Positions 26,344 to 34,144 of a stretch of 64,000 nt of DNA are shown in pieces. Origin of the DNA: Streptomyces sp. f51 (GTDB lineage: Bacteria > Actinomycetota > Actinomycetes > Streptomycetales > Streptomycetaceae); assembly GCF_037940415.1 (NCBI RefSeq), contig NZ_CP149798.1, positions 4,683,001 to 4,747,000 on the forward strand, written 5' to 3'. The notes below the pieces were generated by a model. The model made no database searches, was not told the DNA's origin, and saw only the letters and a program-made list of their open reading frames with translations. Position numbers and translations under genes: made by a program. Position 1 is the stretch's first letter. Every line of letters begins with the position of its first letter.

Positions 26344-27874
26344 GGATCTCCTCGAAGGCGCCGTCGAGCGAGCCCTTGTGGGCGTCGAAGAGCCGGCCGC
26401 CGGTCAGGTCGGCGATGTGCTGGAGCTCGCCCCGGTCGGAGTCGCCGAACAGGATGGGGAAGACGGGAATCTGCCGCTGCGCGCCGGGCAGCCGGCGGTA
26501 GAAACCGTCGAAGTCGGCGGGGCTCGCGCCCCTGGTGTTCTCGCCGTCCGTCATCAGCACGATCGAGGTGAACGTGTCGTCGCCTGCGCCCAGGTGCTCG
26601 TAGGCCTTCTCCAGCGAGGTGTAGATGGCGGTGTCGCCGTCGGCGCTCAGCGCGCGGGTGTCCCGGCGGATCGCGTCGAGCCCGGCCTTCGGGTTCTCGG
26701 GGCGGACCACGTGCGTACGGACGCTCTTGACCCGGGAGCCGAACGGCATCAGCGTCACCTCCTCGCGGTCGCGGAAGTCGCCGGTCAGGTCGCCGAGGGA
26801 CTTCTTGAGCCGGGTGAGGCGGTCGCCGTCCATCGAGCCCGAGGTGTCGAGGACGTACACCGTCCTGGAGGGCCGGCGCAGCGTGTTCTCGTAGGAGTCG
26901 AGGAGATGGTCCGCCACGGACCGGCTTCCGGGGAAGGGGAGTTCCCGCCGTCGTCCGGTGCCGAGTCCGGCGGCCGGGGCGACGGAGGCGACGACCGGGC
27001 GGCGGTGCGTCCGTTCGGTGATCAGCTTCTGGGCGGCGGGCGCGCGCAGGGCGTCGGCGAGCCGGCGGACCTCGTCGCGGGTGTCCCTGGACGACGCGGC
27101 GAGGGAGGAGAGCGGGTAGTCGGCCGTCACCACGCCGTCGCGCGGGCGGATGACGGTCAGCCCCTTCACCCCCTTGAGGACGGACTCGTAGTTGAGCAGG
27201 GCGTCCACGGTGCCACGCCGCTCGTAGGCGGTGGCCAGCCAGCCCGAGGAACCCGAGGTCAGCTTCTGCCCCTTGAAGAACTCCCGCAGTCTGGGCGTCG
27301 CCTTGGCCACGTCGGCGTCCGTGAGCGCCGACTGGGCGCCGGACAGCGCGGAGGCCACCGAGATCAGCGTGGAGAAACCGGAGTTGGAGCGGGCCGGATC
27401 GGTCATCCCGTACGTGAGCCTTCCCTCGGCCACGGCCTTCTCCACCTGCGACCAGGTGACGTCGTCCGGTCGCCAGCCGAGGGCCCGCACGGTCGCCGGC
27501 TTGACGCCGATGGCCACCGGGCTCGACATGACCGGCGTCTCGGAGACGACCTTCCTCGCGGCTTCGGGGCGCAGATGCAGATAGGCGTCGGAGGACAGCC
27601 ACAGTGCGTCGTACCGGTCGTCCGAGGCGCCGCGCGCGATCAGGTCCACGGCGGCGAGGGTGCCCATGTAGGTGGGTCTGACGGTGATGCCGGTGTCCCG
27701 CCGTATCCGGTCGAGCACCGGCTTCATGTCGCCGAGTTCGCTGGAGGCGAGGACACGCAGGGTGCCGGGCCGCGGGGCGCCGTCGTCCCCGGACTTCGTG
27801 CCCCCGTGGGCGGTGCAGGCCGTGACGGCGAGCAGGGCCGCGGCGGCGCACGCCGCCTGCCGGAGGACTCTCAT
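26330..27874 (-). CDS. Lipoprotein fusing a solute-binding domain to a VWA domain
   Basis: A 514-residue lipoprotein with a lipobox (LLAVTAC, lipidated Cys at about 20). Residues about 38-315 form a periplasmic-binding-protein type 2 fold: LRVLASSELGDMKPVLD, ARSNSGFSTL and GSSGWLATAYERRG resemble molybdate/iron-type binding proteins. Residues about 345-510 are a VWA domain with an intact MIDAS (DTSGSM) and DGENTRG. Permease genes are absent, so it is more likely a surface sensor than a transporter part. The ATG at 27874 overlaps the TelA stop (ATGA). Confidence 0.85.
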   Translation of the reverse strand: MRVLRQAACAAAALLAVTACTAHGGTKSGDDGAPRPGTLRVLASSELGDMKPVLDRIRRDTGITVRPTYMGTLAAVDLIARGASDDRYDALWLSSDAYLHLRPEAARKVVSETPVMSSPVAIGVKPATVRALGWRPDDVTWSQVEKAVAEGRLTYGMTDPARSNSGFSTLISVASALSGAQSALTDADVAKATPRLREFFKGQKLTSGSSGWLATAYERRGTVDALLNYESVLKGVKGLTVIRPRDGVVTADYPLSSLAASSRDTRDEVRRLADALRAPAAQKLITERTHRRPVVASVAPAAGLGTGRRRELPFPGSRSVADHLLDSYENTLRRPSRTVYVLDTSGSMDGDRLTRLKKSLGDLTGDFRDREEVTLMPFGSRVKSVRTHVVRPENPKAGLDAIRRDTRALSADGDTAIYTSLEKAYEHLGAGDDTFTSIVLMTDGENTRGASPADFDGFYRRLPGAQRQIPVFPILFGDSDRGELQHIADLTGGRLFDAHKGSLDGAFEEIRGYQ

Positions 27875-29043
27875 CCCTGTCCGCCCTCCAGTGCGCCCCG
27901 GGTCCTGCTGCGCTCCAAGTAGGTTCCGGCGCTCTGGAGTTCGGAGGTCAGGGACTCCACGGTCGCGGCCATCGTCTCGGTCGCCCTGGCCTTGTACGTG
28001 TCGATCGCGTCGAGGGTGCGGTAGATCTCCTGGAAGGCGGTGCGCAGGGTCTCGGCGCCGACGGCGGGGTCGGCGGCGATGCGCTGGATCTCCCCGCTCT
28101 GGGTGGAGAGCATCTCGGCGTTGCCCCGGATGAGGTCCTCCGTCGTGCCGCGCAGGGCGTTGACCTGCTCGACGACCTTGCGCTGGTTGTCGAGGGCGGA
28201 GGCGAGCATCACGGAGATGCGCAGGGCGGAGACGGTGGTGGTGGCCGCACGGTCGACGCCCTTGATGAGTTCGTCGTTGTTGCGCCGGACCACGTCCATC
28301 GCGAGATAGCCCTGGGCGCACACCGCGAGCTGGGTGAGCAGGTCCTGGTGCTTCTGCCGGACCGGGAAGAGCACGTCGGAGCGGAGCGTGTCGGCCTGCG
28401 CAGGGTCGGTGCCGTCGACGCCCGCGACATGGGCCTCCACCGCGGTGTCCAGGGCCTGGGTCAGCACCACGTACTCCTGGAGCTTGCCCATCGTCTCCCA
28501 GAGCCGGACGCGTTCGGTCTGGAGTGCCGCGTTGTCGCGGCGCAGTTCGTCCTGACCGCCGCGCAGCGCGCCGACGATCCTGTTCAACGTGCCTTGCGCG
28601 GAAGCGTACTTGGCGACGTGGTCGCGCAGTCTGTTGCCGCCGGGCAGCCTGGACAGGAACTTCCTGCCCTTGCTCGCGGACAGGTCGCGCGGGTCCAGGT
28701 CCTCGACCACGCGCCGGAGTTCGACGAGCGAGCCGGCGACGTGCGACTGGGCGTCCTCGCCCGTGGAGGGCAGGCTGCGGATCGTCCGCTCCAGCATGCG
28801 GTTGGACTGGGCGGCGGCGCCGCGCATCTCGTTCGCGCCCAGGCCGGCGATCTCGCCCACCTTGCCGGCGAATTCGGGGGAGCGGGCGTCAAGGACGGCG
28901 AGTCCCTCGACGTACTCCGCGGCCCTGCGCGCCATGTCGTCCCGCACCCCCGGGTCGACGGGGACGAGTCCGCCGGCCTTCTCGGGGGGCACCGGGGCCA
29001 CGGCCTCGGGCGGGGTGAGGGTGAACGTGTCGTCGGTGGTCAT
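27871..29043 (-). CDS. TelA/KlaA toxic anion resistance family protein
   Basis: A 390-residue, almost wholly alpha-helical cytoplasmic protein. The run GYLAMDVVRRNNDELIKGVDRA, the preceding PVRQKHQDLLTQL and the following ALRISVMLASALDNQ match the conserved core of the TelA family. TelA proteins accompany tellurite and toxic-anion resistance loci and Ter-type stress systems; their biochemical role is unsettled. Here it lies between a solute-binding-like gene upstream (13-base gap) and the SBP-VWA lipoprotein (four-base overlap). Confidence 0.9.
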   Translation of the reverse strand: MTTDDTFTLTPPEAVAPVPPEKAGGLVPVDPGVRDDMARRAAEYVEGLAVLDARSPEFAGKVGEIAGLGANEMRGAAAQSNRMLERTIRSLPSTGEDAQSHVAGSLVELRRVVEDLDPRDLSASKGRKFLSRLPGGNRLRDHVAKYASAQGTLNRIVGALRGGQDELRRDNAALQTERVRLWETMGKLQEYVVLTQALDTAVEAHVAGVDGTDPAQADTLRSDVLFPVRQKHQDLLTQLAVCAQGYLAMDVVRRNNDELIKGVDRAATTTVSALRISVMLASALDNQRKVVEQVNALRGTTEDLIRGNAEMLSTQSGEIQRIAADPAVGAETLRTAFQEIYRTLDAIDTYKARATETMAATVESLTSELQSAGTYLERSRTRGALEGGQG

Positions 29044-29055
29044 GTGCGTTTCCCC

Positions 29056-30129
29056 CTAGTTCCCGGCCCGGCGCGCCATCTCGTGCAGCACCTTGTAGGC
29101 GGGCACGGGCGCCTGCCGGACGCCGGTCAGTTTCTGGTTGAGGTAGGCCGTGTGGGCGGCGGTGGCCGCCGTGAACTCGCCGGTCGACCCCTGCGGACGG
29201 AATCCGTGCCGGACCGCGAGTGCGCGCAACGCCGGGTCGGTGCTGAGGAGTTCACCCAGCGCGCGGCCCGCGGGCGTCAGCGGTACGACCGTGTGGTCGC
29301 TGTTGGCGGTGGTGTCCGGGTAGAGGACCGTGAGGTCGCCGGTGTCCTGGCCCTCGGCGAGCAGCGCGGCGACCTGCGACTCGTAGACGAGGACCAGCGG
29401 GTTGCCCGCGCCGCTGACGAAGTCGTGGAACGCGGCGTCGGTGCTGGGCTGCTGGGCGCCCTGGACGCTGATGAGCCGGTGCATCAGGGGCGCGGTGCGG
29501 CCGACGGCCGCGTCGCCGTCGGCGACCCGCCCGCCGTCGGCGACATAGGAGGCGGCGGCGAGGTAGAGCGCGCCGGAGCTGGAGGTCTCCGGGTCGGTGC
29601 TGGCGATGTACAGCGTGCCGGTCAGTTCACCGTGCGCCGCCGCGCCCTTGAGCTGCTGCCAGGTCCGGTCGTGCCGGGCCGCGTCGAGATAGGCGCGCAT
29701 CCGAAGCGTGCCGGTGTTCCTGTCGAGGGTGGCCAGCCCGTTCGCGGCGAGGACCTGGGCCGCGCTGCGGTGGGCCACCACGACGAGGGGTGAGTAGAAG
29801 GGCCGGGGCAGCGGCTGGCGGACGTGGTACTTGTCCGCGAGTTCGTCGGCCGGTGCCTGGCTGGAAGGGAAGGCGAAGTCGTACCCCTTGAGGTTCAGGC
29901 CGTCCATGGCCCAGGAACCCGAGGTCTCCGTCCTCACGGTGTAGCCCTTGGCGGCGAGGGCCTTCACCACGGCCGGATCGGAGAAGAACTCCGCCTTCTC
30001 CGAACCGATCACTCCGTGCACGGTCTTCGTTGCCGTGCCCTTGTCCTGACCGGTGCGGCCCGCGACGACGGCTGCTGCCACTCCGCCGATCAACAGGACC
30101 GCCAGGACGATTCCCGCTATGCGTCTCAC
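29056..30129 (-). CDS. Membrane-anchored solute-binding-like protein heading the TelA operon
   Basis: A 357-residue protein with an uncleaved-looking N-terminal helix (about 4-25, IAGIVLAVLLIGGVAAAVVAG) and an extracytoplasmic periplasmic-binding-protein type 2 fold. GVIGSEKAEFFSDPAVVKALAAKGY, LYIASTDPETSSSGALYLA and PLVLVYESQV are characteristic. It has the same fold as the first half of the SBP-VWA lipoprotein but lacks VWA. The likely start is the GTG at 30129. No ABC permease or ATPase is near, so a sensing role with TelA is inferred. Confidence 0.82.
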   Translation of the reverse strand: MRRIAGIVLAVLLIGGVAAAVVAGRTGQDKGTATKTVHGVIGSEKAEFFSDPAVVKALAAKGYTVRTETSGSWAMDGLNLKGYDFAFPSSQAPADELADKYHVRQPLPRPFYSPLVVVAHRSAAQVLAANGLATLDRNTGTLRMRAYLDAARHDRTWQQLKGAAAHGELTGTLYIASTDPETSSSGALYLAAASYVADGGRVADGDAAVGRTAPLMHRLISVQGAQQPSTDAAFHDFVSGAGNPLVLVYESQVAALLAEGQDTGDLTVLYPDTTANSDHTVVPLTPAGRALGELLSTDPALRALAVRHGFRPQGSTGEFTAATAAHTAYLNQKLTGVRQAPVPAYKVLHEMARRAGN

Positions 30130-30361
30130 GCCTGGAGCGTGCACCTCGGAATCCAACGTTCCCCGTCTCGGGGAGTGAACGCGAGGTGACCACCGGGTCC
30201 CGGTACGCAACCGGAGGGGAGGGCGCCGCCCGGCGGCCGGCGCGGGGTGCCGGGCGGGGCGGGGAGCGGGCCGGGAAGGCCGGGTGTGGCGCCCGGTCCG
30301 GGCGTCCTCGAAGACGCGCGGACCGGGGCCGTGCGGGGACCGCGGGCGGGTGGCCCGGGGG

Positions 30362-30793
30362 TCAGCGGGCGGCGAGCTCGCGGGGCTCGGCGACCGGGGC
30401 GTGGGCGTCCATCCGCTCGGCGGAGAGGATCGCCGCGGCCGTGTCGGCGCGGGAGGCCGCGACGACCAGGGCACGGCCCGCCAGCGCGTGGGCCCGCCGG
30501 TGGAGGGTCACGAGATGGGACTCCTCGGGCTCGGGGGCGGCCGGGGCGGCGGCCTGGGTGCGGAGCGGGGCACCGCCGCGGAGCCGGGCGACCTGCTCGG
30601 TGAGACGCTCGGCGCCGGCGTCCAGGTCGGCGGACGGGGCGAGCGCGCGGATCTCGTCCGTGACGGCGAGCAGTGCGGCGAGGTGACCGGCGAGCTGGAT
30701 GTCCAGCTCCTCCTCGCGCGACCGGTGGGGAAAGTCCGAGGAGGGGGCGCCGGCCATCGTGTGGACCGACTTCGAGCGGATCGGTTCGTACAT
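30362..30793 (-). CDS. Small helical protein of unknown function
   Basis: A 143-residue, Ala- and Arg-rich protein, predicted mostly helical and cytosolic, with no recognised domain. The coding bias is typical of the neighbourhood. AGGAGG stands at good distance before the ATG at 30793 but lies inside a strong hairpin, so translation may be controlled. It is transcribed in the same direction as the TelA operon but separated by 230 bases. Confidence 0.65.
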   Translation of the reverse strand: MYEPIRSKSVHTMAGAPSSDFPHRSREEELDIQLAGHLAALLAVTDEIRALAPSADLDAGAERLTEQVARLRGGAPLRTQAAAPAAPEPEESHLVTLHRRAHALAGRALVVAASRADTAAAILSAERMDAHAPVAEPRELAAR

Positions 30794-30794
30794 G

Positions 30795-30827
30795 GGATGG
30801 CCTCCTGTGCCTGACAGGAAGCCATCC
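30795..30827 (-). promoter_or_regulatory. Two-step palindrome over the -10 and ribosome site of the 143-residue gene
   Basis: Outer arms GGATGGC (30795-30801) and GCCATCC (30821-30827) and inner arms CCTGT (30804-30808) and ACAGG (30814-30818) form a 33-base perfect two-part stem. In the minus-strand RNA it ends one base before the ATG and contains AGGAGG. A TAGGAT (30829-30824, minus strand) overlapping its edge could be the -10. It may be an RNA switch masking the ribosome site or a repressor operator. Confidence 0.6.
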
Positions 30828-30915
30828 TAGCTTGGATTTCGTCTAAAGTTGAGCTGGTTCGCATATTGGGACGCGGCGCGCACGCAGGGTGAGCGGGGTC
30901 GCGTCCCGGCGGGGG

Positions 30916-32127
30916 TCAGGGCTGGCCGTAGCCGTCCAGGAAGGTGCCGATCCGGGTCACCGCGTCCGTCAGGTCCGCGACCGTCGGCAGGGTCACCACC
31001 CGGAAGTGGTCCGGCTCGGGCCAGTTGAAGCCCGTCCCCTGGACGACCATGATCTTCTCGGCCCGCAGCAGGTCGAGCACCATCTGCCGGTCGTCCTTGA
31101 CCTTGAAGACCTTCGGGTCCAGGCGCGGGAAGAGATACAGCGCGCCCTTCGGCTTCACGCAGGTCACGCCCGGGATCTGCGTCAGCAGCTCGTGGGCGAC
31201 GTCCCGCTGCTCCTTCAGGCGCCCGCCCGGCAGGACCAGGTCGTTGATCGTCTGGCGTCCGCTGAGCGCCGCCACCACGCCGTGCTGGCCCGGCATGTTC
31301 GCGCACAGCCGCATGTTCGCCAGGATCGTCAGACCCTCGATGTACGAGGCGGCGTGCGCGCGCGGCCCCGAGACCGACATCCACCCGACGCGGTAGCCCG
31401 CCACCCGGTACGCCTTCGACATGCCGTTGAAGGTGAGGGTGAGCAGATCGGGGGCGATCTTGGCGGTCGCCGTGTGCGTGGCGCCGTCGTAGAGGATCTT
31501 GTCGTAGATCTCGTCGGAGCAGACCAGCAGGTTGTGGCGCCGGGCGATGTCCGTCAGCCCCCGGAGCATCGCGTCGTCGTAGACCGCGCCGGTCGGGTTG
31601 TTCGGGTTGATGATGACGATCGCCTTGGTGCGATCGGTGATCTTCCGCTCCACGTCCGCGAGGTCGGGCATCCAGTCGGACTGCTCGTCGCAGCGGTAGT
31701 GCACGGCCGTGCCGCCGGACAGCGAGACCGCCGCGGTCCACAGGGGGTAGTCCGGGGCCGGTACGAGCACCTCGTCGCCGTCGTCCAGCAGTGCCTGCAT
31801 CGCCATCACGATCAGCTCGGACACGCCGTTGCCGATGAAGACGTGGTCGACGTCCGTCTCGATGCCGAGGGTCTGGTTGTGCATGACGACCGCGCGACGG
31901 GCGGCGAGCAGGCCCTTGGCGTCGCCGTAGCCGTGCGCCGAGGAGACGTTGCGGAGGATGTCCTCCAGGATCTCCGGCGGACACTCGAAGCCGAACGCGG
32001 CCGGGTTGCCCGTGTTGAGCTTGAGGATGCGGTGACCGGCAGCTTCGAGCCGCATCGCCTCCTCGAGAACCGGACCCCGGATCTCGTAGCAGACGTTGGC
32101 GAGCTTCGTGGACTGGATCACCTGCAT
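30916..32127 (-). CDS. PLP-dependent aminotransferase, AlaA-like (class I/II)
   Basis: A 403-residue fold-type I aminotransferase. The PLP lysine lies in GMSKAYRVAGYRVGW; NPNNPTGAV and SDEIYDKILYDG carry the cofactor-contacting Asn and Asp/Tyr; the carboxylate-binding Arg is near DHFRVVTLP. The N-terminus (VIQSTKLANVCYEIRGPV) and length match the glutamate-pyruvate aminotransferase AlaA of E. coli. It should make alanine from pyruvate and glutamate. The ATG at 32127 lacks a strong ribosome site. It is a single gene. Confidence 0.92.
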   Translation of the reverse strand: MQVIQSTKLANVCYEIRGPVLEEAMRLEAAGHRILKLNTGNPAAFGFECPPEILEDILRNVSSAHGYGDAKGLLAARRAVVMHNQTLGIETDVDHVFIGNGVSELIVMAMQALLDDGDEVLVPAPDYPLWTAAVSLSGGTAVHYRCDEQSDWMPDLADVERKITDRTKAIVIINPNNPTGAVYDDAMLRGLTDIARRHNLLVCSDEIYDKILYDGATHTATAKIAPDLLTLTFNGMSKAYRVAGYRVGWMSVSGPRAHAASYIEGLTILANMRLCANMPGQHGVVAALSGRQTINDLVLPGGRLKEQRDVAHELLTQIPGVTCVKPKGALYLFPRLDPKVFKVKDDRQMVLDLLRAEKIMVVQGTGFNWPEPDHFRVVTLPTVADLTDAVTRIGTFLDGYGQP

Positions 32128-32253
32128 GTCCGTGAGCTTACGGCGGCCGATCGCGCACCGGGGCGTGTTTTTCACCACGTGAGACGTGTCGCTCGCGGCG
32201 GCCGTGCCCTCCGGCGGCGCCGAAAGCCCTGGTGGTCCCTACAATGCGCGATC

Positions 32254-32943
32254 ATGTCCTGGCAGTCCGGAGATCCCGAAGCCCGGCCGACGGTGTACCT
32301 CCCGCAGAGCGACGGGACGACGCCTTTGGCCTATGAGACGTACGCCGATCCCGCCGAGGCGCACGGCTGGCGGAAGGCGTACACGGACGGCGACGACACC
32401 ACCGCCCTGCCCGTCGTCCCCGGCGGGCAGCGGGCGCGCCGGGAGCGGATGCGGCACCGCAGGCGCGGCCGGAACAACCGGCGGCTCGCCGTGGCCGGGG
32501 GCGCGGCCGTCGTCGTGGTCCTCGGTGTCGTCACCGTGGGCGCCCTCGACTCGGGGGTGACCGGGGCGCCGGGCGGCACACCCTCGTCCACGGCCCGGCC
32601 GGCCCATCGCGCCACCGGCCCCGCCGAGGCCGGCGGCGGCCCCACCGCGACCGCCTCCGCGCGGCCCCTCCAGGCCCCGCCGGCCACCACGTCCCCGCCC
32701 GGTGCGGTCACCGCCTCCGCCGGCGCGGCCACCGCCTCCACAGGGGCGACCGTGACCACGACGGCCACCGCCACCACATCCGCGACGGCGTCCACGGACC
32801 CCGCGATCGCCGGCACGGACCCCGCGTCCTCCGCGCCCCCGGCCTCCGCCACCACCGCGCCCCCTTCGGACGCCCCGGCCCCCTCGGCCACGAGCACCCG
32901 CGGCGGTCACGGCCACGGGCACGGCCACGGACACGGCGGCTAG
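32254..32943 (+). CDS. Single-pass membrane protein with Pro/Thr/Ala-rich exterior and His-Gly tail
   Basis: A 229-residue protein. A charged cytoplasmic N-terminus (1-75, ending in a very basic RRERMRHRRRGRNNRR stretch) is followed by one transmembrane helix (about 77-97) and a long low-complexity Thr/Ala/Pro/Ser exterior. It ends in alternating His-Gly pairs (GGHGHGHGHGHGG). The exterior looks like a wall-spanning, possibly glycosylated stalk; the tail could bind Ni, Cu or Zn. No family is recognised. Confidence 0.7.
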   Translation: MSWQSGDPEARPTVYLPQSDGTTPLAYETYADPAEAHGWRKAYTDGDDTTALPVVPGGQRARRERMRHRRRGRNNRRLAVAGGAAVVVVLGVVTVGALDSGVTGAPGGTPSSTARPAHRATGPAEAGGGPTATASARPLQAPPATTSPPGAVTASAGAATASTGATVTTTATATTSATASTDPAIAGTDPASSAPPASATTAPPSDAPAPSATSTRGGHGHGHGHGHGG

Positions 32944-33069
32944 GCCCGGTCAGGTCCCGCCGCCGTGTCCGGTCGGACCCGGTCAGGCCCCGCCAGGTCC
33001 GGCCGGAGTGCGTCGCCTCCCGGACGGACGCGCCCCGGATCGTCTCCGTCCTAGGCCGGAAACCGCTCC

Positions 33070-33098
33070 TTGTTCACTTCTCCCTCTCCCCTCACAAT
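33070..33098 (+). promoter_or_regulatory. Candidate promoter of the trypsin-like protease
   Basis: TTGTTC (33070-33075) and CACAAT (33093-33098) are 17 bases apart, each matching four of six consensus positions. They lie about 90 bases before the start codon in an otherwise gene-free 247-base gap. Confidence 0.45.
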
Positions 33099-33190
33099 GC
33101 GCATGACAACAACTGACCGGAAGACCTCCGGTCAGCGGAAGGCCGCTGGACGACCTCCGGCGGCCCCAAGTCGCAAGAGGGGACCCCCAC

Positions 33191-34093
33191 ATGAGAAAGC
33201 CTCTCGTCGCCGTTCTGTTCGCCCTGGTGCTCGCCGGGGCGGGCGCGGCACCCGCGGTCGCGGCACCCGCTCCCCCCACGGTGGCACCCGTACCCCACGC
33301 GGTGGCGCCCGTACGTCACACGGCGGCATCCGCTCCCCACGCGGTGGCGCCCACGCTCAAGGCCGTGAGCCTCGCCGGGACCGTCTCGCTCAGCAACTGC
33401 TCCGGTTCGGTCATCCGCTTCCCCAACTCGGCGGACTCCGACCCGGCGCTCGTGCTGTCCAACGGGCACTGCCTGGAGACCGGTTTCCCGGACCCCGGTG
33501 AGGTGATCGTCGGTCAGTCCTCCAGCCGGACCTTCGGTCTGCTGAACTCGGCGGGCACCAGGGTGGCGACCCTGCGCGCGAACAAGGTCGCGTACTCGAC
33601 CATGACCGACACGGACATCACGATCTACCAGCTCACCAGCACCTACGCGACCATCAAGAACTCGTACGGCATCAGCGCGCTGACCGTGCAGGACACGCAC
33701 CCGGTCGCCGGCACCGCCATCACGGTGGCCTCCGGCTACTGGAAGCGTCTCTACAGCTGCACCATCGACGGGTTCGTGTACCGCCTCAAGGAGGGTGACT
33801 GGACCTGGAAGGACTCGGTCCGCTACACCTCCGCCTGCCAGACCATCGGCGGCACCTCGGGCTCACCGGTCGTCGACCAGTCCACCGGCAAGGTCGTCGC
33901 CGTCAACAACACCGGCAACGAGAGCGGCGAACGCTGCACGGTCGACAACCCGTGCGAGGTCGACGCGAACGGCACCGTCACCGTCCGCCAGGGCATCAAC
34001 TACGCCGAGGAGACCTACCAGATCCCGGCCTGCTTCACGACGGGCAACAAGCTCGACCTGAGCCTGAGCGGGTGCGTCCTGCCCAAGCCGTAA
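33191..34093 (+). CDS. Secreted trypsin-like serine protease (S1 fold)
   Basis: A 300-residue secreted protein with a signal peptide (1-25, ending AVAAPA), then an Ala/Pro/His-rich propeptide-like segment (about 26-58) and an S1-type protease domain. The catalytic triad is visible: His in SNGHC, Asp in TDTDITIY and Ser in GGTSGSPVV. Six cysteines could form three disulfides. Its substrate is unknown. AGAGGGG precedes the ATG. It converges on the D-aminoacylase gene across a hairpin. Confidence 0.9.
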   Translation: MRKPLVAVLFALVLAGAGAAPAVAAPAPPTVAPVPHAVAPVRHTAASAPHAVAPTLKAVSLAGTVSLSNCSGSVIRFPNSADSDPALVLSNGHCLETGFPDPGEVIVGQSSSRTFGLLNSAGTRVATLRANKVAYSTMTDTDITIYQLTSTYATIKNSYGISALTVQDTHPVAGTAITVASGYWKRLYSCTIDGFVYRLKEGDWTWKDSVRYTSACQTIGGTSGSPVVDQSTGKVVAVNNTGNESGERCTVDNPCEVDANGTVTVRQGINYAEETYQIPACFTTGNKLDLSLSGCVLPKP

Positions 34094-34096
34094 CAC

Positions 34097-34144
34097 CGCG
34101 GGAGGGCGGGCGGTCACGCCGTGCGGCGGACCGCCCGTCCCGCG
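34097..34144. terminator. Bidirectional terminator hairpin
   Basis: CGCGGGA (34097-34103) with TCCCGCG (34138-34144), and CGGGCGGTC (34107-34115) with GACCGCCCG (34129-34137), form a long stem with a GGG bulge, between and partly inside the 3' ends of the convergent protease and D-aminoacylase genes. Confidence 0.65.

Noticed and set aside
26330..30129. An ABC importer operon
   Set aside because: Two binding-protein folds are present, but there is no permease or ABC ATPase, and TelA and VWA partners point to sensing.
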